Source: Siderastrea siderea
Lineage: Eukaryota; Cnidaria; Anthozoa; Scleractinia; Rhizangiidae
Length of the DNA stretch: 64,000 bases
Reading direction: 5' to 3'
Assembly (NCBI GenBank): GCA_964030785.1
Contig: OZ034978.1
Coordinates: 4,969,001-5,033,000 of the forward strand
Of the stretch, positions 1 through 13,045 are shown piece after piece. Below the pieces are notes generated by a model. The model searched no databases and was not told the origin of the DNA. It saw only the letters and a list, made by a program, of their open reading frames with translations. Position 1 is the first letter of the stretch. The number at the start of each line of letters is the position of its first letter. Made by a program: the position numbers and the translations under genes.

Positions 1-930
1 CTTAATTCCCATCACCCATAATCAATATTGGATTAACATTACAGGGAGAAAACTAATGCTGATCAATTCTGGGGCACTTTTGAGTTACCAGTTCCTTTTC
101 TGGCGTTATGCTGTTAATTTGCATTAAATGGCTAATAGTGCCAGTTTCTACAAAAACTTATCTATCTTTTCATCTAGTTGGGGGTAACTTGGGGAGATTT
201 TCATTTCTGGAGCAAGCGCAGAACTTAAACTTTGGACTTTTTACGAAACTGAAACGATTCTTATCCCCCAGCACTTTTATTGCTTTGTTAGCTACAAGTA
301 GCCTCTTTATCGCCTTACTTTTCTGTAGAAGGGACGTGATTGGCTAACGTTTTAGAAAAGTGGAAAATTTTACCTGGAAAGAGTAACAGGTGAATAGCCA
401 AATTTGACATTGATTTGGGTAGAAAACGTTCATAGTTCTTTTGTATGTAACTCGGGAAGATGTGGTTAAAATTTCCAAAATGAGGCGTGTATGCATTCTT
501 TTTTAATCCTTTGCCTATCAAACTGATTTCTTCACGAAAAATATGTGATATATGTTAAAAATGTTCATTTGAGTCCGCATATCACCTTAGGGTTCGTATA
601 CGAATCCACTCGGCGGAAGAGGGTTAACCACCACAAAATTCTCGAATTATATCCGATTTCTTGAAATACGGTAACTATAAAATTCCGATAATAAGCCCTG
701 GGCTTGTATCTTAAAAAATACCGGATGCCAGTAAAGTTTTCAGGATCATTAACATGAAATAGAATGGAGAACGAAGACAATAAACTTAATGCGTTAATGA
801 TTGAATCTTAACTTAATCTAAGCCCATGGGCATATATTCGAAGGGGGGGGGGGGTGGGGGTATTATTGGAGGGCTTGTTGCGAATGAGATTTGCGGGGGG
901 GGGGGGCTTATATTCGGGAAGGTTTTATTT
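1..930. other. Host non-coding DNA, no gene seen
   Basis: AT-rich sequence with only short ORFs that have no recognisable protein features and no convincing splice context. G homopolymer runs occur near 846-906. I see nothing else here. Confidence 0.6.
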
Positions 931-1011
931 TCGGGCGGCTTATTATCGCAATTTTACGTTACCTCCAAAATATCTGTGTATTTGTAGCTAAGCCTAACGC
1001 GTCCTCGACAG

Positions 1012-1777
1012 TTATTTCTTTTCTTTCCGCAACAAAGCATTCTGAACCATCCTGTCGAACAGACTTCCATCCGTGATACCTGAATGCTTAGCAATTATAT
1101 TTATGACACTTTGTGGACCAAAGGAACAGAATGGGTTGCTTTCCAGAAAAAATGGATTGCCATCACGGTCTACAAGAGAGTCGAAAAGGCCGAAGTCTTG
1201 TAGGCCTAATTTCCGAAATATTCGGCAACTTTGCCGTTGAATGCGATTGATTCGAGGGATCAAGAAACCAGGTTTTAGATTCTTCAGGCTTACCTGGAAG
1301 AGAAAGAAAACACGGAAATCAACAAAGTTAATTGGGGTATGTCGGGGTGTGTTTATTGGCGAAAAAAAGGTTATTCGCAAATTAAAGCCCAGTCAGACCG
1401 TTCCTTGACGGTTTAATAACTGCCGTTTAACGGACAGGGCCACAGCTTTTTTTACTATTTTTCTTTAGTTTTTGTTTCCTTATTTCCTCTTCAGTAAAAG
1501 AGACGGCCGAGGTTTCTTTTGTAACAGTACAAATACCGAGCTCTCCCTTGTAATAGATTTAACCAGGATTTTAAATCATTTCCTTCAATCCCTATATCAG
1601 AGATGTAAAGGAGAATACTCACTTATAGGCAATCCTTTTTCGTTTAAGAATTACTCGGCGTCCATCTTTCTAATATCGTCGTGTCGTACATTGTACTCCA
1701 TACAAGACAACGCTTTTAGCTCCCCAGGTTTCACCGATTCCACGACTGCACAGCGAATCTCACGTCCCTCTATATAC
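1012..1777 (-). pseudogene. Decayed partial copy of the D-Ala--D-Ala ligase-like gene
   Basis: Two segments match the last two exons of the intact ligase-like gene at 42,249-34,938, with the same splice sites kept: exon copies at 1,777-1,623 and 1,293-1,012. Conserved pieces include EGREIRCAVVES and GPQSVINIIAK. The copy is broken. The first segment has a stop codon near its end, where the intact gene reads on through KYFLNEKG. The second lacks 14 bases present in the intact gene (near 1,254, compared with 35,177-35,205), which shifts the frame. Intron sequence between the segments is also related, so this is a segmental DNA duplication and not a retrocopy. I do not see copies of the earlier exons nearby. 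Confidence 0.8.
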
Positions 1778-2339
1778 CTGTAAAACCAAGAACAAACATT
1801 CGCCGCTGGTACAGTAACAAAACCTGTAGTTAATAGCAACGAAATGAGCTCGAGAGTATACAGGGACTATTTTTGAACATGCCATCTTTCGATAGGCAAT
1901 GTATCCAAGACTAACAATTTTCCTTACGGTTGAACTCGAATTTTGACGCGTGATGACGATGGATTTTTTCATCACCAAACTAAGGTGGGGAATACCAAGG
2001 AGATATTCCTTGCATGCAAACAGTTTCTCAGTTCTACTGGAAGTCACGGAAGAGCGCTGACCTAGTATACTTAAATATGCAGTTTGAAGATCAATATGAG
2101 ATCAATAGTTTATTTATTAATAGTTCTAGATCAACAGTTTAGGTTTTTTTAACTTTCATACACTTTTAAACTTCTCTAAAAAGTTGGTTTTCGCATCCGA
2201 GTTTTTAAGCTTCCTAATGTAGATTAGAACAACCATTATGCCTTGCTTGATCCGTTGTAAACAAGGTTTGCAAACCAGTATAATCCAACCTTTTAGTGTG
2301 TACTTTATCATAAACTTAACTAATGGTCTACTTTTTTTA

Positions 2340-2586
2340 ACCACCAAACATGCTGACTTTTCACCCCTCTGTATTTGTGATATTTGCCTAGCGTTTCAAT
2401 AGTTTTGTTTACGTTTCCTTTGTCGTTTTACGCTATTTTCGTTATTACGAAAAGAAGAAAGAAAACTTCTGTTGCCAATTAAACAAGAACCGAAGGCAAA
2501 ACAACATGAAAACATGCATGGTATCTATACTTACTCATAAACAACCCAATGAAGATAATCCTTCTTGGAAACGCTGCGATTCTCAT
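2340..2586 (-). pseudogene. Decayed 5' end of a secreted-protein gene, related to 26,226-25,860
   Basis: An ATG at 2,586 opens a short hydrophobic signal-peptide-like exon (MRIAAFPRRIIFIGLF) that ends at a consensus donor GTAAGT. It parallels the exon starting at 26,226 (MKYVAFLHGVVFTGLIL). The following stretch to about 2,340 aligns with the second exon of that gene but has acquired stop codons and indels. The reading is from pairwise comparison within the window; the family is not recognised. Confidence 0.5.
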
Positions 2587-3285
2587 GATTTTTTATGTAG
2601 CTTTGCGTTTGGATCTGAAACCACTTAAATTTACCTGCTTGTCTGATGTCATGAAGAAGAGCTTAGCTTTCACATTTTATGCAATGTGCGTCAGCTTAAT
2701 GCACCACTTAATCTGACGGTCGTACATTATAACTGTCACCATTATCTGAGCTAAAAATGTACAAGCATGAATTCTTATTTTCTCAGGTCGGCTCGGAGAG
2801 CTCGTCAATTATCCCAAACAGAGGAACTCGCAGTCATATAAAAAGGTGAAATTGGCAGACCGTTTAAGTAAAATTAGCATTACAATATAGTGTAATAGTG
2901 TTGACAGTCACAGTATACCCTTTTTCTCACCCATGAACGCTGTTTTGTCCATAATGTTCTGCTGGAAACACCAAAATGCGATGAAATAGGACAGCTAGTC
3001 CCATTTTAGCACTCTTTCTGAAACGGTGGGTGGAGGGTGGGGGAGGGGGCTTCTGGAATGGGGTTATGACCCCTCCCGTTCCTTTAGCTGAGAAAGCGTT
3101 CAACAATAGAAAATGTAGGTTGCTTTTCCTGACTACCCTGAGTGCAGCTGTAGAACTGGTTGCCAGATGTTTGTGTCTTGAAATGTCAGTTCTGAGACTT
3201 TGTGATGACATCTACAATATTAATTTTTCTCTATGTTTGAATCACAAGGCTTGTTTTATCTTAACTATAACCAATCAAATCTTAC

Positions 3286-6200
3286 CTCACTATTTCTTGC
3301 GCAATGAAGGATGAATATAGAGAAGCCCTGTTGGAAAAACAAATCTTGTAAAATCCTAAAATAATGCTCATATGACCCAAGGCAATGTTTGAACTTTGAG
3401 TGAAAACGAGCGTGTAAGTGTTCCCCTTGTTATGGGTAGGCAGGTCGGTGGATAGGGTTGTGGGTAAGTAATGTCTCATTCTGGCTACACGGGCGGCACT
3501 TAATTCCAGTCTCTGGAAAATGATGGAACAAGGAGTATTTCTCGACATGCCTTCGTCCAACGCTAATTGCAAGAGGTTGAGCTTCAGGGACGGATTTTTA
3601 CATAGCAACAGTACCAGGGAAGGTAGATGAACTCGTTCCGTTCCGGAAAGTCGAACCGGTGCCACAATAAACATCCCCTAAGTAATGGTTGCTTCTTATC
3701 TAAAGAAAACTGAGCGTGGTCTTAATACCTGAGTGGAGTTAAGGATGACAAAAATGTAGATAAAAACCTTGTGTAATGGAAACAGAAGACCAAACAACCA
3801 CGTGAGACCCAACAGGGGAATCAATACCACGCATGCTTTGATGCCAAGTCTGCAACGAAATAAACCGAAATCAAATTAACGTCAACCTCAACGAATAAAG
3901 CGTCAGAGTCATGATAAAGTAGTTGAAAGGCACAATAGAACGTGCAAAACAGGCAAACAAACAAACAAACAAACAAACAAACAAAATAAAATCAAAAGTG
4001 ATATGTGTTGTAGGAACTGTTAAAGGCAATGGAAATGAAGGCTGTGTTCCTTTCTAGTCTTTCCCCATGGCATCTCTCTCTCTCTCTCTTTATTTTAATT
4101 TATACCTTTTTGCATGTATGCAGTGAAAATGGATTAAATTAAAAAGAGCTGACTTCAAAACCAGATTTTCTAAACACAAACTGGGAGAATAACAGAAAGG
4201 AAGTCATTCTTACCTTATCTGTTCCAAGTGTCTGTCCTTTGCATGTTGTATTGATGCCATTTCCTTGAGAACTAACACAAGAATCAGCACGTTCACCTGG
4301 GAAAAAGAATCGAAAACAATCAGATCTTTCACTCCCGATCCATAGTCAAGAAAGCGGTCAAGTCACGCAGTGTGACATGCGTGAAGCGCAACTGGTGTTG
4401 TGTTACATTATCGAATTTGCAAGTTATTAAAATTGATATTCCTGCAACACATGATCCTTCAGAAAGCTCTTCAATTGGTCGACTCAAGAATTCGAAGTTC
4501 CTGTCATTTAACCCCCTATCGAACAAGGGAGGGGGTGGGGGGTGGCTGCCACTTCCACAGGGCTTTTCTTAATTTTCTTCCCGGTGGATTTTTCATCTGC
4601 ACCTACCGTTTTCAGTAGATGTACGCATGTCCCCTAGACACATTTTGACAAACGATTGTTGCAATCGGTTGCTATGCTTAAGAGATATAACTTCATAAGT
4701 AGCAGGTGGTCAAGTCAGTTTTAAATAAAAATGAGTGTTTCTCGCCTTTTTTTAAGTAAAGAAAGGAAAGAAATGTTTAAAAAAGCAACGAATTGATTAA
4801 TTATGTCATATTCTACATGCCTAGCATAACGTTTCAATTTTCGCCGGGTTTTTGAGAAATTTTACTTTTAAGTAAAATGAAAATGGTGGCCAATATGGCC
4901 GCCATCTTGGATGACATCACAGGCCCCCAGTAGTGTCACAACCCATAGTATAGACCTTATTTGGTAGAGAACATCACAGGCTATCTACCAAAGGTAAAAT
5001 CTTTTTGAAATATTGTAACACACCAAGAACCCAAGGGGGAGTTCCATCAATCCCCCCCGCCCCTTGCACGAAGATGGGGGTGTGACTTTGCTTGTACGTC
5101 TGAGAGTTAACATTTGCTCCCTTAATTCTGATAGGATAGTAGTTTATGAGTATTAATGTCGACCTATACCCGAGCCAAGCTCGACAAGGACATGAAACAT
5201 CTGGCACTTGGGAAAGTACCGGAATTGGTCGATTAGTTCATGACTATTAACGCTCTAGGCGAGCTTGCTTTAATCACAGAGCCGGGAGGCCCGTGGATGG
5301 AATCTACCCTGGTAACCCCCCTCAACAACAAGGAAAAATAGCATTCTTTTTAATATATCCAAACGGATCCAAACAATAACCAGTTAAACTTAATACCATA
5401 CCCTGTTCCAAATCTAATTGCTAATCAAAAGAATATTGAGTTGAAAAGTTTAATAAAAAAAAAATACCAGAAGTGCAAATTTAAAACGCCAAAAAGTGCT
5501 TCTCACCTCCCTGTCACTTTTTATTTTGAGTACTTTCCCCCTCTGAGTGCTGAGGTTAACGGGCATTGGTGTGAAAGCAACATGAAATGAAAAAATTCAA
5601 CCGTATCCTGTCGATGAACATGCATCCGGGTTTAAACTCTTGCTGAATCAGTCGAGATCTACAAATTATATGGCCAACTTTTTTACTTACAAGCTCGATG
5701 ACCACGACAAATGACACAAATATCCAGATGAGATTGCAATCAGATGACAACCAGCAGCTAACATTTGAAGGAAAAGAAAAATATAGGAACTCAGAACATA
5801 AGAAAAGTAGGCAAAATACAATGCGGCGGTAGAATACTCCTATTACATTACAATAATCTAGATCAGAAACTCCAAGAATATTTCAGGGAAAAGGGTTACT
5901 CTTTCTTACTGTTTTTCGTTGACAAAACTCTCGACTCCATCTATTCCTGCAGCAATACTCAGCGATATGGCGACGAAAATAGCAGGAATCTCTAAAATAA
6001 TATATAATGAAATTAGAATGGAATTTAACCAAAAAACGGCAAACGCCAGCTAGGTTTTCGTGTGGTTTGTTTAGAAGCACTACACTGTTAAGACTGGGGT
6101 AACCCCTGGGTTAACTGGGTTATCCCCCTTTCTTGGACAAACCCGGGGAGAGGCAGTGCTGAATAAAGTTTGGAGAGGGTAATCAGTCCCGAGGTTCAAA

Positions 6201-9200
6201 TATCTTTCTCCTCCTACACACTAGTTTTTTTATATAGAAATATTACCCTTCCATGTGCTAGAGCAATAATTGCATCCATTTGTACCATAAAGGCCAGTGA
6301 CAAAATTTTTCAAATTTTCGCGTTTTTTGCGGGCTTTCAGAGTTGCATGCAGGTACCATGCTCTCCCCTTTTTAATCTGGCCAAATTCCTTTTAAAACTT
6401 AAGTTGTTTAGCTACTATCTCTTTAACTTTAATAAACTGGTTTCGTTGACCCTTAAGTCAAACAGGTACACACACAGAAGAATTTATATTTGAATGAGGG
6501 CAATTTAATTTTTTTCCCAAATTATTTGAATCGTTCCTAAAAAACAAGTTGCGGTTTTGAGAGGGCAATACTTCATTGTACGGTACTTGAAGAAACTTCT
6601 TCACTCCGACTGGGGCCCATTGCTTCTCTCAAATCGCTTTCAATGCGTCACTAATCATCCTTACCCCACGACATGCCATGATACACGGACATTTTGTGGT
6701 TAACGTTGTAAGCTTTAACAACAAACAAGTAAAGGTAAATTCCCTCCACAAGCATCCAGCACAAAGTGGCCATGAAGAAGTACTGCATCAGAGCTGCTAT
6801 TGTTACACAGGCTACCTGTAAAAAGAAGTTTGTAATGAGTTTTGCTTCATTAGTTCAACCTGTTCTAGGCGTCCGGACAGTGGGCAGCAGGGCGAACAAA
6901 ATGGGACCTTGTAGGAGGGGGTGGAGGAATTTTTGTTCAATCCCCCCCCCTCTCCTCACCTTTTATCTGCTCAGATCATCGTCCCCCACTATGGGACGAA
7001 AGAAGAGTTGACTGCGGGATCGTTATAGATGAACATATTGATGAGGGATATGGAAAGGACTATACTTCTGAGACTAATGTTGTGCGGAGCGGACTAAATT
7101 TGCAAGAAATCCCCTAGGGACATTGGTTGGAGTGCTACATCTGATGCTGCCTAACATTTGCTTAACTCAAGCGAGGATGAACTAACAGTGAATCCCCGTG
7201 CCCCATGATAAAAATAAAAATAGAAATTTATTATTAGTTCGCACCCATGCTGCGAAGGTTATTTTTATCTATTGTTTCCATGTCAACAATCTAAAATTAC
7301 ATGACGTCATTGAAACTAACCAATGAGCTGTCGTCCTTAAAATAACCACGCAGTATGACAAAGAACCGAAAACAGATTTCAAATAATTTTCATTAGAAGA
7401 GGCCTATGTATGGGGGATTCGCTCTCTTCCTTCAGGGTCTCTTGCCTAAATTTATTTATAATCATCGACAATAAGTTAAATCAAACACTGCTGGCCGCTC
7501 ATTACTTTTAAGTGGCGTCTTAAAGTTAGACCTAGTTTATTAAAATATAAGAGAATTTAAAGTTGAGTCCTTTAAAACTACTCCTAAGAGGGTCAGTTGG
7601 CTTTTCCGTCTGTGCTATCCAACGCCTTCTAAAAGTATTTCACGGTGAAAGACGCAACACTTTCAGGTTAACCGGTTTAATTAGTTTAATAACCCGATAA
7701 TACTAGTGCATGAGCCAGGACCCGAAATTTGGCCGATTGGTACCACTCTAGAGGGACAAAGGCTAATGTCCATGGTGATGTAGGCCAACATCCCTAGTTT
7801 ACATTTTCGGGTGATAGCATTGCCAATTATGTCACCTTCAGGGGGAAAATGACACCTTTTCTTACCCCTCCCCCCTTGAGCCATTTTCCAACGTGAGAAT
7901 TATACATAGCATTCCCAACATAATTTACTTACTTTATTGCACGGAACTGGGGAAACGACTTAATAAACAGGTCAAAAATGAAGCCCAGTCAACTAGTACA
8001 CCATTTCAATCAATACTTTTGGACAAGGTGTAATCACATGACTGGTCACGTGAGCTTTAATAGTCGAAAACGCATTCTTTTCTTTCTAGTGCTTTCTTAT
8101 TCGATAATATTACACTGTTTTATGTTTTAATCTCTTCCTACTTGCTAGAGATCATTATCACAATACTTTAAAGCCGAAAAAATATCTACTGTGACAACAA
8201 AATTTCACTTTTTGGCATCCTTGATAACTAGTACCCAGTCCCCTAGATTTCATTCGAACTAAACAAAGTGGCCTATCGCTGCTAATTGGTCAAATTTTGC
8301 TATTTAGTTGGATTGCATAAATCATGTCTGCTCCTGCTAATTTGAATTGCTCTGAAAAATGGAAATAGGACTAAGTTTCATCATGAAATGTGAAGTTTCT
8401 TTTTAATACTTTCCTTTGAGTCAGTCAATAAGTTACTGTCACGTGTTGGAGCGGTTTTCTTTTCCAAAAACACAATGAACCAATCAGAAGGACAAGCAAA
8501 TACATGTAACCGATGCCAAGCACGAAACGATTGCGAGCATGTCGGAATTGGTTTGGTTTCACTTTTGATTCGTTGAGAAAGTGTTTTTTTTTTTTACCAA
8601 CCGCAGAGCAAAGTAAGGCAAAACCAAAGCAAATGCAAATTACTTTCGACAGTCAATTGAAAACTGCTCTATTTTGGACTTGATTTTAGCACAGTAAAAC
8701 ATGCTTTCACACCGTATTGGTGTTCTTGAGTATCCATTAATCTTCATGTGCCAGAGTTCTTTAGTCTCACTCTAAGTTCAGAGGTATTCAAATAGAAAAG
8801 GTGCTAGTCAACTGTGTTTCACTTCTTCAATAAAATGGAGTATCAGGTATATAAGCGGATTTCTCAGTAACCATCTTCATCCTCCTCTTCGCTATCTCGA
8901 TCAACAATGACTTCCACATCCTCCTGTGCGGCTTGGGTCCTGCAGTCAACACAAGTCTGTGTACATGTTAGGGCGTTCGCCATGCCAACGCAGTCTGAAA
9001 GTCTGCACGATCTGGGACATCTGCATGCAAGAAGCTCCAGCACTGCCTCGGGAGCAGGCTTTCAATCCATCCAGTCAATTGGCAGGCTTGATTCGTCGTC
9101 CGCTGAGCTTCCCATGCTCCATCTGAATCCAACTGGGTCGAGGATTGATGGGCTACACTGCAGACTGCGCCTCCAAATACATGCTTGAAAGTTTGCCCGC

Positions 9201-12200
9201 ATGGTGTCCTTTGAAGGCTGACTTTGCAAGGTGGTAACTGGTGCGACTCAATCTCTCCATTCTTCGCAAAGAAATGAATGTATCTATGATCATTCACGTC
9301 ACTTGCATTCGCCCCAGATGAGTAGAAAGAGCGGGTACCTTCTGGATGCTGGGGAAAAGGTCGTCCGAAAGGTCCCAGAATTGACTCAGTTCAGTGAATT
9401 CTTGTTTTGCATCATTGTCTGACTTGACAATCTTTAGGGCGATGAGTTTGCCTTTACCAGCAAAAGCACCAACTGTGTCACATCAGGTGAGGAAATGAAG
9501 ACTAACGAGAGCCTGACAAACATCTTCCCCGATAGTAGCAACCAATTTACTAATGTCAATCAACCTTGTGCGTGTCTGAGTACCGCATTTCTGGAACAAA
9601 CTGGTATCAATGGAACTGGAAAAGGCCAGATGCAGCACAAACACATCGGTATCTTCTGACCTGACCACCACTGCGTCATAACCACCTTGCACGTAGCAGT
9701 AGACGAGTGACAGCCTCCTCTTGGCAGCTGCATAACTCCGGCACTTCCACTGTTCTGTCTCCAGAAATCCTTCAGCATTTCTCCTCACACGTGACATACA
9801 GCTCTTTTCTATTTCGCTGAATTCTCTGGACGTACTGCTCAGTTTGCCATTCCTCGACCAGAAACCTTATCAAGCTTGTTTTGTTCTTCACCTGGCTCAG
9901 GAACGTCTTCTGTTGCTTAATCAGCTGTGGGGCGATTATGTTTACTACTTACACTCCAGGCACTTCCCCTCGCATGCTTCTTTCTGTATTCTTAATGGAA
10001 TTTTCCTTATAGGAAACGAAGTTGATCCTGCTGCTATCTAAGCCTTCAAGTAAGACCATGCCCATCAAGGAGGATGCCAGGCTTCCAAAAGCGATCTGGG
10101 TGCTTTCGAAGCTCACTTTCTGTACGAGAGCCATCCCATCAAAAACCGTAGCTGAGTTATTTGGTGACCCGTCTGCTAGCTGGACATTCTTTCGCAGGTA
10201 AGAAGCCAATGCCGCCTTGTTGGTCTTTCGAGGAAAATCCCTGCTGTCGACAATGCCCAAGGCATAGGACCAAGGCTATGTTGCAGCTTTTCCTTAACTT
10301 CAATCTTCCGTCTTTGTCCCGTAATTATCATTCTCCCGAAAAGGGATCTGTCGGCCTTGAGTATCACGGTTCTTCGCTGAGTCGAGACTGTTTTCTTCTT
10401 ACTGAGTGACGTAAACATCTTCAGTTTTTTTAACTTCACAGGATCGTAAAACTTCTTCTTAAGAGGGGAGCTTTGAAGCCTTTCCTCCTTGAATTGCGGG
10501 AATTTTTGTTCTCAATTCCCACAGTTGTGAAGTAAGTCAGATGACATATCTACGGGAGCATCTTTCGCTGTCGAGATGCTGTTGAGGTCTTGGTTTCCTA
10601 CGAATGGAATATTCCAGCTCTCGATGAGGGCTTCAACTGCCAATACTTGCTCTTCATCTTTAGGCATTCTCGGTGATGGCATCTCATGGTGGTGAAATTG
10701 AGGTCACTTTGCTTGTACTAAACTCCTCAGCTGATCGAGAAAAGCACACCTGTACTCTTCCATAAGGTAAAATCTATTTACAGCGCCGGTCTTCAAGATG
10801 AATCTTGTTAAGATCCCTGTCGTCTTTGTGTCTTTGTTGAAAGTTACGTCCATGGTCTGATCCACGAGAATCCTCCTAAACGGACTCCCACCGGCTAGCT
10901 GCACAGAAAAATGACCTTCCATAAAACTCCAATGTACGAACATCAGGATGATCCACTGGAAGGTCCGCCAGATATCTTGCATATGATGAACTGCGTAGAT
11001 ATGTAGCAACCAGTTACCTTCTTGCAGTAAGGCCTGGTATATGCACTTGTGAATTCGATCTGCATGATTGTACATCTCCTTTGAGGACGTCTGAGACTGA
11101 ACCTTCTGCGATTATCCCTGATTCAGTGCAGATATAGCGCAAACCAGCGTCTTGGAACCGTTTGCCAATTATGGATAGAAGGTAAAAATTGTATGAAACG
11201 TTCCCAGCCTGAGAAGAACTTCAGCGTAGAGATCTTTGTGCTTCCAGGTGACCTCACAAGCTTTGGCGTAAAGTGCTTGATCCATGACAACCACAATCTC
11301 GGGTAGATTTAAAATCTTCCTGACACCCTCTGACTGACGCAAGATCTAATTGGCTGTGGATACCTGAGTCACAGGAGCATTTATTGTAGGAAGATATCCA
11401 ACACCATCTTGCATAACCGGTTCATGGCTATGAAACTTGACGTTAAAGCCTATCCATCTTGGGATCCGCTGATTGTCTCCTTTAACCAGTCTTGCAATAA
11501 GCCAAAGTAGGTCCTTTCTTCTAGAAATCTGTTCCTGGCCACTATATTCAATCGTAGCTGTTCTGAGGAGCTGTGGTCCTACCCTGTCTCCTAAGATGGA
11601 TGCGGCGAGAGGCTGAACTTCCTGCGTGATGGTCCTCTGCTTTCGTTTGCTGATAACTGGAGGCTGTATACTGGGGGGCTGTGGTCCGTATGCCTTGAGT
11701 CAGACAGCAGTTCCATTAACACGGTGAGTGGTTCCCTTTCCTGTGTATATCTCCTCTAACCTGTCGATGTTATCCCACGCCAGGTTGGGGAACACGTTAG
11801 GTTGAATAGTCCCTGGAAGAACCAGCTTCTGATTTAAGTTTGCTGCCATCTTCTGTAGGCACAAAGCTGTGTCATTATTTTCGAGCTGAGAATAGGACAC
11901 ACCATGTCCGAGTCTATTCAGCATTTGTATAAATTCTACATTTTCAGTCAGAGCTTTTACCCCATACGACAACAGAATGTGTTTAGGAGGTTTGCTTTGG
12001 CCACAGATGTTGCATAAATGAGATCTTGGCTGAAAAAGTTGATCAACATCTTTATTCTTGTAGATGGATTAACAGCGGTGCAGTCGCCAAGGAGGACTCC
12101 AGTAAAGAATCTGACCAGGCATTCTGGAACTGGAAAATTGTCTGGAACAACATGTCCTCGATGAATTGGCCATGAGGTGGTATGCTTTGGTATACTTCAT

Positions 12201-12977
12201 ATCCGTAATGGAACGTCGCATGTGAGCAGAACACTTGTCAGTGACATTTGTAATATCTGTGGTTGTAAGCCTGTGGCTTTCAATTTCCTTTTCCAAAAGA
12301 AACTTTCCTTTAACCCTCTACCTAACTTAATAATTGCCTGATATTTCAATTAAAAAAGTCTAACCTGAACCTCTTCATTACACACTTCAATCGTCTGGAG
12401 GGTCAGTTATGCATTTTTTACGGTTTCTTCATGAGAAACCTCAGCTGACGTGAAACAACTCAACTTGTGGCTGTGACACGAGTCAAAGTGGTCAGCGGCT
12501 CGGACTGAAGGCTCATTAAAACCTTTTCAGTGCATAAAAATTATCATCATAAGATCGCAAAGAAAAAAGAGTTGTTTTTGTTCTTATTTTGCAGAAGATA
12601 AATCCCCACACCCTAGATGGGTAGGCCAGTAGAAGTTCATGATTAACTGGAAGTGCAGGATAGGACCAAAAATTTTACTCACCCCACCCCCTTGAAAAAT
12701 CATGGAAGATGACACTTTGGCAAATGCTATCACATATATTCTTTTACTAAGGGTAAAGAGCTTTCCAAAAATCTATGTCACTCTTTGTCCCCCCAAGTGG
12801 TACCATTCACCCCCTCTGGCTCATGCACTATACGTGGTTTAATTTAAATACCACTCAATCAATCAATGAAACAATCAATCAGTCAACAAACCAACCAATC
12901 AATCAATCAATCAATTGCAATCAATCAATCAGTCAGTTAGTCAGTCAGTCATTCAATCAAACAGCCAGCCAGTTAGT

Positions 12978-13045
<68 letters not shown>

